From: Mycobacterium paraterrae
GTDB lineage: Bacteria; Actinomycetota; Actinomycetes; Mycobacteriales; Mycobacteriaceae
NCBI RefSeq assembly: GCF_022430545.2
Contig: NZ_CP092488.2
Location: forward strand, 4,960,001 to 5,024,000
Direction: 5' to 3'
Length of the DNA: 64,000 bases
The notes under the pieces are model-generated. The model was given only the letters and a program-made list of their open reading frames with translations, did not search any database and was not told where the DNA came from. Shown here piece by piece: positions 7,989 to 14,375 of this stretch. Position 1 is the first letter of the stretch. Each line of letters begins with the position of its first letter. Both the position numbers and the translations under genes were made by a program.

Positions 7989-8855
7989 CGGCGTTGGGTC
8001 AGGAGGCCTTGATCCGGATGCCTTTGCGGGTGTCGGGTAGGGCGGTGGGGATGCTGGCGAGGTAGAGCTGTTCGGTTTTCTCCTTGGCCAGCTGGAGAAG
8101 TCGGTTCTGCAGGTCGGCGATCTGGCGTCCCATCGCGGCCGGGTTCAGGCTGTCGCGGTAGGTCAGGAGCTCCGATTCTTGGGCTGGTGAGAGGACGCCG
8201 GCCGCCAGTAGCCGGTCCAGTGGGGTCTTGGGCTGGTCGTAGAGACGGCGGCGCCGGCCGTCACCGCTGCTGGCGTAGCCGATGGGTTTGATGGTGGGGG
8301 TCAGGTAGTTGAGCCGGTCGTTGACCAGAGGCCAGAGCCGGTTGAGCACCGCACGTTCCTCGTCGGTGTCGTAGCGGTAGTAGAACCCGTACTTGCGGAC
8401 GAGATGGTTGTTCTTGGACTCGATGGTGGCCTGGTCGTTCTTCTTGTACGGCCGGGAGCGGGTGAAGAAGATCTCCATCTGCCCGGCCCATTTGATGACG
8501 GCTTTGTTGAGGAACTCGGTGCCGTTGTCGAAGTCCAAACCAGTTACCTCATACGGTATTTCATGCACACCTGCTTTCAGGGCGGCCAGGATGTGGGTGT
8601 GGGCGTTGTTGCGCACGGTCCGCGTGAAAGTCCAGCCGGTGTGCACATCGGTGAGGTTGAGGGTGCGGGCGAACTCGCCCTTCAACGTCGGCCCGCAGTG
8701 CGCGACGGTGTCTCCTTCGAAAAAGCCTGGCGCAGCTTCGATTTCGTCGGTGGCCTTGCGAATCTTGACCGACGAGCGCAACAGCGGCGAGGGCTTGGTG
8801 GTGGACTTGCCCTTGATCTGGTCTTTGGCTTTCACCGGCGCCAGATAGCGGTCGA

Positions 8856-8863
8856 TTGACGCC
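8856..8863. repeat. 8-bp target-site duplication, left copy (TTGACGCC)
   Basis: TTGACGCC lies immediately outside the left end of the IS256-type element. The identical octamer is at the right end. An 8-bp duplication is usual for IS256-family elements. Confidence 0.92.
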
Positions 8864-10282
8864 GAGCCTGTCACGAATTTTGTGTAAGTCAGAGGTGATT
8901 TGACTACGAATTGTAGTCTAACACAACGGAATTCGTCCCGGGAACAGTCTGGCGAGTGTGTTCAATGCCACAGTCCAGTTGTACGTTCCGGTGCCCGAGA
9001 ATCCTCCTCTGTCGCTGGAGATGTTGCGCAATCCGAGATACAGCAACTTCATCGCGGCGTCCTTGTCGGGGAAATGGCCGCGGTTTTTGGTGATCTTGCG
9101 CAGCTGGAAGTTGATCGACTCGATGGCGTTGGTGGTGTAAACGATCTTGCGCAGCTCCACCGGATAATCCAGGAACGGCACGAACTCTGGCCAGGCGTTG
9201 CGCCAAACGTCGATTGCCCCAGGATATTGGGCCCCGTAGGCGGTGTCGAACTCTTTGAGCGCGAGCTCGGCGGCCTCGGTGGTCGACGCGCCATAGATCG
9301 CGCGCATCGAGGTCGCGACCTTCTTGCGGTCCTTGTAGGACACGAAGCGCATGGCGTTGCGGATGACGTGCACCACGCAGGTCTGCACCACGGTGTCGGG
9401 AAAGGTCGAGCGGATCGCATCAGGCAGCCCGGTCAGCCCGTCGCAGCAGGCGATCAGGATGTCGCGCACCCCGCGGTTGCGCAGGTCGATGACGACTTTC
9501 TGCCAGAATTTGGCGCCCTCGGAGTCTTGGATCCAGACCCCCAGGGCGTGTTTGCGGCCCTCCAGATCCACCCCGATGGCCAGATAGGCCACCTTGGTCG
9601 TGACCACCCCGTTGTCCTTGATGCGCAACCGCAGCCCGTCGATGTAGAGGATGGGATAGACCTCATCGAGCGGGCGGGACTGCCAGGCCTTGATCTCATC
9701 GACCACGACGTCGGTGACATTAGAGATCAGCTCGCGCGACACGGCAGCCCCGTACACCTCCTGCAGATGGGCTTCAATGTCGCGGGTGGTCATCCCGCGC
9801 GAATACAGCGACAACACAACGGAATTGATGTTATTGAGTCGGCGGGTCTTCTTGGGCACGATCGCCGGCTCGAACGATCCGTTGCGGTCGCGCGGCACGG
9901 AGATATCCACTGGACCGTTGACCGTGGACACCGTCTTCGAGCTGAACCCGTTGCGCGAATTGCCCGACCCGCGCCCGGCCAGATCCCCGGACTCATAGCC
10001 CAGATGATGAGTCATCTCGGTCTGCAGCGAGCGCTCCAGCACCGCCTTAGTCAACTCATTGAGCAAACCGTCCGCGCCGTCGATCGGAGTGCCCGACTTC
10101 ACCGCATCCTTGATCAGCGAATCCAGCGTCTCCGCCGAAAACGTCTCGGCCAGCCGCCGCGCCGCCGACTTCTCCTCAGCCGACGACTGCGTGGTCTTCG
10201 TCACAAAACACTCCTTCTGTCCGCCCCAACGGCGGTCCGATCTTGGACCACCCCGGACTTACACAGATGGAATGACACGCCC
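8864..10282 (-). mobile_element. IS256-family insertion sequence (1419 bp)
   Basis: The element is complete. It has imperfect terminal inverted repeats sharing the core TGTGTAAGTC about 19 bases in from each end (left CCTGTCAC...TTGTGTAAGTC, right, read inward, GCGTGTCAT...CTGTGTAAGTC), 8-bp TTGACGCC duplications on both sides and a single intact 428-residue transposase gene. It interrupts the transposase of the outer IS, so it inserted later. The intact gene and clean target duplication suggest a fairly recent, possibly still mobile copy. Confidence 0.93.
8918..10204 (-). CDS. IS256-family (mutator-type) transposase
   Basis: A protein of 428 residues with the full IS256/MuDR signature: N-terminal SLQTEMTHHLGYESGD, the SRNGFSSKTV segment, first catalytic Asp in LYIDGLRLRI, second Asp in LIACCDGLTGLPDAI, then VVQTCVVHVIRNAMRFV, and the catalytic Glu in YTTNAIESINFQLRK. 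The start is GTG at 10204, inside the element's terminal repeat. The length is normal for the family and no lesion is seen. It cuts and rejoins IS ends via the DDE residues. Codon usage resembles the host, so the donor is probably another high-GC actinobacterium. Confidence 0.96.
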   Translation of the reverse strand: MTKTTQSSAEEKSAARRLAETFSAETLDSLIKDAVKSGTPIDGADGLLNELTKAVLERSLQTEMTHHLGYESGDLAGRGSGNSRNGFSSKTVSTVNGPVDISVPRDRNGSFEPAIVPKKTRRLNNINSVVLSLYSRGMTTRDIEAHLQEVYGAAVSRELISNVTDVVVDEIKAWQSRPLDEVYPILYIDGLRLRIKDNGVVTTKVAYLAIGVDLEGRKHALGVWIQDSEGAKFWQKVVIDLRNRGVRDILIACCDGLTGLPDAIRSTFPDTVVQTCVVHVIRNAMRFVSYKDRKKVATSMRAIYGASTTEAAELALKEFDTAYGAQYPGAIDVWRNAWPEFVPFLDYPVELRKIVYTTNAIESINFQLRKITKNRGHFPDKDAAMKLLYLGLRNISSDRGGFSGTGTYNWTVALNTLARLFPGRIPLC

Positions 10283-10290
10283 TTGACGCC
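10283..10290. repeat. 8-bp target-site duplication, right copy (TTGACGCC)
   Basis: This copy is identical to the octamer at 8856-8863 and lies immediately outside the right terminal inverted repeat of the IS256-type element. Confidence 0.92.
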
Positions 10291-10718
10291 GCGCTCATCG
10301 CCAACAGCTCCTCGCGCACCGTCGGGCTGTAACGGTCACGGCCAAAGACCAACTCGCCGTGGCGCTCCAACCCGTCGAGCTGCAGGGCCATCGAAGCAGC
10401 CAGGTACTTGCCGCACTGCCCACCCGAGGCGGCCCAGACCTTCTGCAGCACCTTACGGGTGTCATAGCTGTACTTCGGCGAGCGCGGTTTGCGCGGCCGT
10501 TTTGCGACACTGCGGCCCGCACCCGGCGGGCGCCTGGCCGCTACCGTGAGCCGCCGGCGGGCGTTATCACGCGACCAGCCGGTCACCTCGACCACCTGAT
10601 CCAGAATCCGGCCCCGGTCCTTCTTCGAAGCCCTCACATACGCCTTGGCGTACCTGGCGGTGACCTCGGCACGAGACGCCATCGACAACCCACTTCCCAT
10701 GCTCCACGACGATCACCA

Positions 10719-10779
10719 TTTCGCGGGCATTCTTACGTGAGGCACCGAGGGCGTTTCGCGGGCACTTTTCGTGAGTCAA
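10719..10779. repeat. Right double terminal repeat of the outer IS
   Basis: Inverted counterparts of the left repeats at 10719-10744 and 10754-10779, both beginning TTTCGCGGGCA. The inner copy is the near-perfect reverse complement of 7963-7988; the outer copy is diverged. The gap between copies is nine bases at both ends of the element. Confidence 0.8.
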
Positions 10780-11245
10780 GCCGCCAGCTGAAGCACGCTC
10801 CGTCATACGAATACGATCCAAGGCATGTCGAGGTTCTTCGCGACTCAGGCCAACTGTTACTACTGGGAGAGTCGTTCAATCGGGTCGCTGGCAACAGAAC
10901 GCCAATGAAGGCGATCGCCAGCAGTCACCGCACACAGCACCTCAAGCAGAGAATTCAAGAGCCCGCTGCTGCAAGCTAGACCCGGCGTCCGACACCGAGG
11001 CGCTGCCGCCTCCATGCAGCTGACCACGAACGCCAGCTGCGCCGAAGTCCCACCGGGGACGGCAAACACCTTCCGCCGCAACACCTTCGGATGCAGCTTG
11101 GACGGAAGGCCACCAGCCACCATGATATCGACCGTCTCGGCGTCGCCAGCACCGCGGACGAATCGGTGTACCGGCCCGTTGCCACCTCGCCTCCGGCTTG
11201 CGCAGGTCAATCTCTCAGGTCGTCGTTGCCACACTCAGGAGTGAC
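10780..11245. other. Non-coding or unrecognised stretch between the IS and vapB
   Basis: About 465 bases without a recognisable gene. A minus-strand frame of 124 codons (10860-11234) is open, but has no ribosome site, family motif or convincing start. The codon pattern suggests decayed coding DNA, and the position next to an IS fits that, but no family could be identified. Confidence 0.4.
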
Positions 11246-11246
11246 A

Positions 11247-11277
11247 TGTACAAATCACGGTTCAGCGAGTGTACAGT
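11247..11277 (+). promoter_or_regulatory. vapBC promoter/operator with two TGTACA boxes
   Basis: Two TGTACA palindromes (11247-11252 and 11270-11275) are 23 bases apart, about two helical turns. The second overlaps TACAGT (11272-11277), a good mycobacterial -10 element (TANNNT). Seven bases later comes the GTG at 11285, so the transcript would be leaderless. Binding of VapB or VapBC to paired boxes here would give the usual toxin-antitoxin autorepression. Confidence 0.6.
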
Positions 11278-11284
11278 TCACGGT

Positions 11285-11545
11285 GTGGAGGTATCCGTGA
11301 CCGAGTTGCGCGCGCACCTTAGCGATTGGCTCGATCGAGTTCGGGCTGGTGGTGAGGTCGTCATCACCGACCGCGGGATTCCGGTCGCGCGACTCGCTGC
11401 GCTGGACAGCGCAGGCACCTTGGAGCGTCTCACGGCCGAAGGCGTGATTGGCAGGGCCACCGCGCAGCGGCCCGTCGCTGCGGGACGGTCCCGGCCCAGG
11501 CCGCGGCGGCCGGTGTCTGACCAGGTCAGCGACCAGCGGCGCTGA
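11285..11545 (+). CDS. vapB: VapB-type antitoxin (Phd/YefM fold)
   Basis: A protein of 86 residues. The N-terminal part MEVSVTELRAHLSDWLDRVR, then GGEVVITDRGIPVARL, is the Phd/YefM DNA-binding fold common to mycobacterial VapB proteins; the C-terminal tail, rich in Arg and Pro, would wrap the toxin. GTG at 11285 is chosen because it lies seven bases after a -10 element and leaves the TGTACA boxes upstream; an ATG at 11246 would put the operator inside the gene. It is followed three bases later by vapC. The protein neutralises the VapC RNase and represses the operon. Confidence 0.87.
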   Translation: MEVSVTELRAHLSDWLDRVRAGGEVVITDRGIPVARLAALDSAGTLERLTAEGVIGRATAQRPVAAGRSRPRPRRPVSDQVSDQRR

Positions 11546-11548
11546 CCG

Positions 11549-11983
11549 GTGCCGCTCGTCTACTTCGACGCCAGCGCCCTCGTCAAACTTCTCACCACCG
11601 AGACAGGGAGCTCGCTGGCGTCCGCGCTATGGGACGGCTGCGACGCCGCATTGTCCAGCCGTCTGGCCTACCCCGAAGTCCGCGCCGCACTCGCTGCAGC
11701 AGCCCGCAATCACGACCTAACTGAATCCGAGCTCGCCGCTGCCGAGCGTGACTGGGAGGACTTCTGGGCCGCCACCCGCCCAGTCGAACTCACCGCGACA
11801 ATTGAACAGCACGCCGGCCGCCTCGCCCGCGCCCATGCCTTGCGCGGAGCCGACGCTGTCCATCTGGCCAGCGCGTTGGCAGTCGGCGACCCCGGCCTGA
11901 TCGTCGCCGTTTGGGACCGACGCCTGCACGCCGGAGCCCAAGCCGCCGGGTGCCGACTCGCCCCCGCCCAACTCGACCGCTAA
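11549..11983 (+). CDS. vapC: VapC toxin, PIN-domain ribonuclease
   Basis: A protein of 144 residues with the four acidic PIN positions visible: Asp in VYFDASALVK (residue 7), Glu in AYPEVRAAL (about 43), Asp in GADAVHLASAL (about 99) and Asp in VAVWDRRLHAGA (about 117). By family it is a Mg-dependent endoribonuclease that cuts tRNA or rRNA when freed from VapB. The start is GTG at 11549, directly after the vapB stop, so translation is probably coupled. No lesion is seen, so the pair looks functional. M. tuberculosis, as I recall, has a ParDE pair near the same place, which would make this a toxin-antitoxin hotspot. Confidence 0.93.
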   Translation: MPLVYFDASALVKLLTTETGSSLASALWDGCDAALSSRLAYPEVRAALAAAARNHDLTESELAAAERDWEDFWAATRPVELTATIEQHAGRLARAHALRGADAVHLASALAVGDPGLIVAVWDRRLHAGAQAAGCRLAPAQLDR

Positions 11984-12109
11984 TCCGACCGCTCGACGTC
12001 AGAGGTGGGTCGACCCCGGCATGGATGACGATCAGGTACCGATTCGCCAGGTCAGAACCCGTGTCGTAAGTGGCCAAGTCCCCCCTCGGACACCCGACGG
12101 AGGCGAGCG

Positions 12110-12131
12110 AAATGAATGCTTGCATTCATTT
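12110..12131. promoter_or_regulatory. Perfect 22-bp palindrome
   Basis: Ten-base arms AAATGAATGC and GCATTCATTT flank a TT centre. On DNA this has the size and symmetry of a TetR-type operator; on RNA it would be a tight hairpin inside the larger fold at 12085-12154. The nearest downstream gene is the tautomerase at 12364, more than 230 bases away. Confidence 0.45.
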
Positions 12132-12144
12132 CCGAGCCGACGGG

Positions 12145-12167
12145 GTGTGGTGAGTGGCGAAGCCGCG
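12145..12167 (+). repeat. 23-bp hairpin-bearing repeat, copy 1
   Basis: The repeat begins GTGTGGTGAG and ends GGCGAAGCCGCG, and matches the copy at 12925-12947 at 22 of 23 positions. The 3' part can fold on GGC-GAA-GCC. The two copies flank the tautomerase gene. Confidence 0.7.
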
Positions 12168-12221
12168 TTGTCATGATTCGAGTCGTAGGTGACGAATGAG
12201 TCGCGTCATGGGTTACAGATT

Positions 12222-12250
12222 CCCCGGCTTTGGGCCGGGGCTTTTGTTTT
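12222..12250 (+). terminator. Intrinsic terminator
   Basis: A seven-base GC stem CCCCGGC/GCCGGGG with a five-base loop is followed by CTTTTGTTTT. This is one of the few U-tract terminators in the window. It lies 239 bases after vapC and 114 bases before the tautomerase gene, and may end the vapBC transcript or a separate small RNA. Confidence 0.8.
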
Positions 12251-12363
12251 AGTTGACCGCCAGCGGCCCGGGGATGACTGGCACGGCACGGAAAGTAGTC
12301 GACATCCACATCAGTTCCGGGTGCAACTCCCGGGTCCTTCACCAACCCCGTTAGGAGCACTGT

Positions 12364-12786
12364 ATGCCTCTGGCCCGTATCGACCTCATCGAGGGCAAGT
12401 CAGCGGAGTACCGCCGTACCATTGCCGATGTCGTCTACGACCAGATGATCAAATGCCTTGGCGTACCCGAGGATCGATTTCAGACCATCAGCGAACACAA
12501 GGCGGAGAACTTCTTCTTCGACGCCGACTATCTCGGCATCTACAGGTCCGAGAACTGCATCTTTATCCAGCTGATTTTCCTCGACGTCGCGACCCCGGAG
12601 CAAAAGGCCAAATTCTACGAGGCTGTCGTGAACGACTTGGAGGAGAAGCTGCAAGTGCGGCCCGAGGACGTCTTCTTCAACCTCATGACGGTTGGGCCCG
12701 CGGACTTCTCCATGGGCCTGGGGGTGGCAACCTATGTGAGAGGGGTACCAGCCGACCGTCTCGACCCAAACTCCATCCCGCAGTGA
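12364..12786 (+). CDS. Tautomerase-superfamily protein
   Basis: A protein of 140 residues beginning MPLARIDLIEGKSAEYRR; the Pro after the initiator Met is the catalytic base of the tautomerase (4-oxalocrotonate tautomerase/MSAD/cis-CaaD) superfamily, and the following ATADVVYDQMIKCLG-like helix (here TIADVVYDQM) and the PEDVFFNLMTVGPADFSMG second half are in keeping with the longer fused-monomer members. A good AGGAGC ribosome site precedes ATG 12364. Family members move protons on unsaturated keto acids or dehalogenate; the substrate is unknown. It stands alone, flanked by copies of a 23-bp repeat. Confidence 0.85.
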   Translation: MPLARIDLIEGKSAEYRRTIADVVYDQMIKCLGVPEDRFQTISEHKAENFFFDADYLGIYRSENCIFIQLIFLDVATPEQKAKFYEAVVNDLEEKLQVRPEDVFFNLMTVGPADFSMGLGVATYVRGVPADRLDPNSIPQ

Positions 12787-12924
12787 CGATTTCAGCTTTG
12801 CCCCGCGCGGAGCAACCTCGACGGACCGTCTCCGTGTGACCTAGTCGGACCATCGTTTAAAGATGAACACGGCCCTCGACTGGCGCCGGCAGTTCGGATA
12901 CCGGAGCCGGAACTGGTTCTGGAA

Positions 12925-12980
12925 GTGTGGTGAGCGGCGAAGCCGCGATCACACCTGACCGACTGAGAATCGGTCGGGCC
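12925..12980 (+). repeat. 23-bp hairpin-bearing repeat, copy 2, followed by a second hairpin
   Basis: 12925-12947 repeats the 12145 element. With the following ATCACAC it can form a longer stem (GTGTG with CACAC around GCGGC-GAA-GCCGC). A second stem, GACCGA/TCGGTC with a seven-base loop, follows at about 12959-12977. Neither has a U-tract. Together they could end the tautomerase transcript. The rest of the 219-base gap holds nothing recognised. Confidence 0.55.
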
Positions 12981-13005
12981 GCATTGCGCGCGTAGCGTAA
13001 TAGAT

Positions 13006-13221
13006 ATGCAGGAATCAGCGCGCGACAGGGCGGACGCCGACGACCGCGCGGCGACCCTCAACGAACAGATAGCTCAAGGCCACGAGTGGGCCGCCGACGG
13101 GAAGCTCGGAGGTAACTCCGACCTTCATGACGAGGCTGCCACCAGATACCGCCGGGTTGCGGGACAGGATCGTTCCGACGCCCAAGCCGCCAGGGACGGA
13201 ACCGACGAACCGGCCGACTAG
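13006..13221 (+). CDS. Small hypothetical protein, 71 residues
   Basis: A very hydrophilic protein rich in Ala, Asp and Arg, with no Cys and no membrane segment. The region ARDRADADDRAATLNEQIAQ suggests a helical, possibly coiled, start, and LGGNSDLHDEAATRYRRVAG follows. There is no clear ribosome site; TAATAGAT lies just before the ATG and could be a -10-like element of a leaderless or near-leaderless transcript. The codon pattern is plausible for a real gene. I do not recognise a family, and the call rests on frame and composition only. Confidence 0.45.
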   Translation: MQESARDRADADDRAATLNEQIAQGHEWAADGKLGGNSDLHDEAATRYRRVAGQDRSDAQAARDGTDEPAD

Positions 13222-13242
13222 GCGCACCGCCAGGGATCGCGA

Positions 13243-13294
13243 AAGTGCAACCAGCGACGTCTTTTTCCGAGTGAACCTGTCGGCAGTTGCACTT
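13243..13294. repeat. Nine-base inverted repeat with a 34-base loop
   Basis: AAGTGCAAC (13243-13251) is mirrored by GTTGCACTT (13286-13294), upstream of the phosphoribosyltransferase gene at 13333. It could be an operator pair or a loose RNA stem. There is no U-tract. Confidence 0.4.
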
Positions 13295-13332
13295 CCGGCG
13301 CGGCTCGGCGCTGACGGGTCCACACTCGAGAC

Positions 13333-13977
13333 ATGCGCACCTTCCGGGACCGCCATGACGCCGGACGCGTGCTCGCGGGGGAATTGGCGTCATACCGCGG
13401 GAAAGCCGACCTGCTGGTGCTCGGGTTGGCCCGCGGCGGCGTGCCGGTCGGCTGGGAAGTCGCCGCGGCGCTGGGTGCCGAACTCGACGTGTTCGTGGTG
13501 CGCAAGCTCGGCGTGCCGCAGTGGCCCGAGCTGGCCATGGGCGCAGTGGCCAGCGGCGGCGGTGTGGTGATGAATGACAGCGTGGTCGCCAACCTGCAGA
13601 TCGGCGAGGACCAGGTGCGCCGCGCCATCGATCGGGAGACCGCCGAGCTGCATCGCCGCGAGCAGGCTTACCGGGGTGGACGACCGCCGGCCGACCCGCG
13701 CGGCCGGACCGTGATCGTGGTGGATGACGGCATCGCCACTGGCGCAAGCATCCTTGCCGCGGTGCGGGCCCTTGAGGCGGCCAAGCCGGCCGCGATCGTT
13801 GCCGCTGTGCCGGTCGGCCCGCGGTCGGTGTGCCAACTACTGGCCGAGGAGGCCGACGACGTGGTGTGCGCGACGATGCCCGAAGATTTCGGCGCGGTAG
13901 GACAGGTGTTCGCCGACTTCACTCAAGTCAGCGACGACGAGGTCCGCGAACTGCTGCAGTCCGCGCCGCGCCGCTAG
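13333..13977 (+). CDS. Phosphoribosyltransferase-domain protein (Rv2143-like)
   Basis: A protein of 214 residues with a type I PRTase fold: VLGLARGGVPVGWEVA (residues about 29-44) and the PRPP-binding loop TVIVVDDGIATGASILAA (about 125-142), with the acidic pair and TGAS. The segment VVRKLGVPQWPELAMGAVASGG is typical of the actinobacterial subgroup often found with stress or dormancy genes. The base substrate is unknown. It ends four bases into the convergent membrane-protein gene. In M. tuberculosis the corresponding locus also precedes wag31, which marks the start of the conserved core here. Confidence 0.9.
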   Translation: MRTFRDRHDAGRVLAGELASYRGKADLLVLGLARGGVPVGWEVAAALGAELDVFVVRKLGVPQWPELAMGAVASGGGVVMNDSVVANLQIGEDQVRRAIDRETAELHRREQAYRGGRPPADPRGRTVIVVDDGIATGASILAAVRALEAAKPAAIVAAVPVGPRSVCQLLAEEADDVVCATMPEDFGAVGQVFADFTQVSDDEVRELLQSAPRR

Positions 13978-14297
13978 TGCTTGGTGTGATCGTCGCTGAC
14001 GCTGTCGTCCGCGTGCTCGGAATCCGGATGGGCCGAAGCCTCCTCGGACTCCTCGTCCGCGTCGTCTGGATAGTCGGCGGCGGGCTCGTCGTCGTGTGTG
14101 TCGGGCGTCGATGAATCGCTGGCCGTCGAACCCGTCCCTCTACGCTGCCGTTCCTGCAGCGCGTCGACGATCAGCAGCACCACACCGAGCACGCTGGCGC
14201 CGATGCACACCCACGCGACCAGCTCGTTGCTCGTAATAACGGCGAATACGAGCGCGGCAAGGCCGATCACCGCGAGCACCAGCGAGATAATCAGCAT
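13974..14297 (-). CDS. Small membrane protein with acidic tail (Rv2144c-like)
   Basis: A protein of 107 residues: two hydrophobic segments (about residues 2-22, LIISLVLAVIGLAALVFAV, and 28-46, VAWVCIGASVLGVVLLIV), a short basic loop QERQRRG, then a long acidic, Asp/Glu/Ser-rich cytosolic tail. No enzymatic motif is visible. It lies downstream of wag31 on the same strand, 78 bases after its stop, in the place of M. tuberculosis Rv2144c. The function is unknown. Confidence 0.8.
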   Translation of the reverse strand: MLIISLVLAVIGLAALVFAVITSNELVAWVCIGASVLGVVLLIVDALQERQRRGTGSTASDSSTPDTHDDEPAADYPDDADEESEEASAHPDSEHADDSVSDDHTKH

Positions 14298-14375
14298 CGA
14301 TCAACCTCCAGCCGACAAGGCGACACTGCCAACTGCGCAGGATAGCGACAGCCGGGGTCAGTATCGCTGACCGGC

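Larger units (their letters stand above)
7999..10682 (-). pseudogene. Integrase-core (DDE) transposase, split by IS256 insertion
   Basis: The N-terminal half lies at 10682 down to about 10283 (start ATG 10682; HTH region AYVRASKKDRGRILDQ and GWSRDNARRRLTVAARR), ending at ELLAMSAA. The C-terminal half lies from about 8863 down to 7999, resuming SIDRYLAPVKAKDQIKGKS. Removing 1419 bp plus one 8-bp direct repeat restores a single 418-residue frame with no mismatch at the joint. Catalytic residues sit in the C-terminal half: Asp in FFEGDTVAHCG, Asp in GLDFDNGTEF and Glu in QATIESKNN. The halves cannot be translated as one protein in the present state. Confidence 0.9.
7928..10779 (-). mobile_element. 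DDE insertion sequence, interrupted by a nested IS256-type element
   Basis: The element is bounded by paired inverted repeats (left 7928-7988, right 10719-10779) and encodes one integrase-core transposase on the minus strand. Total length is 2852 bp; without the inner element and one target copy it is 1425 bp, a normal IS size. The transposase is split by the inner element, so this copy should be inactive unless the inner IS excises. GCCG directly flanks both ends (bases before 7928 and after 10779) and could be a 4-bp target duplication, but this is weak. The family is not assigned with certainty; the protein resembles rve-type transposases of the IS481/ISNCY kind. Confidence 0.8.
12085..12250 (+). 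ncRNA. Candidate structured small RNA or leader upstream of the tautomerase gene
   Basis: No ORF is credible in 11984-12363. The stretch folds well: an outer arm CTCGGACACCC (12085-12095) pairs imperfectly with GGGTGTGGTGAG (12143-12154); inside it is a perfect 10-bp stem (AAATGAATGC/GCATTCATTT, 12110-12131). A GGCGAAGCC mini-hairpin follows, then an intrinsic terminator at 12222-12250. A structured transcript of roughly 160-170 bases ending at the terminator fits. No promoter was identified with confidence, and no known RNA family was recognised. It could instead be a regulatory leader or a protein operator. Confidence 0.35.

Noticed and set aside
8900..10549. A 549-codon plus-strand ORF across the IS region
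   Set aside because: It lies antisense to the intact IS256 transposase and to the split outer transposase, has no motif of its own, and arises from GC-rich third positions of those genes.
10860..11234. A 124-codon minus-strand ORF between the IS and vapBC
   Set aside because: It has no ribosome site, no recognisable domain and lies in an IS-disturbed region; reported only as an unexplained stretch.
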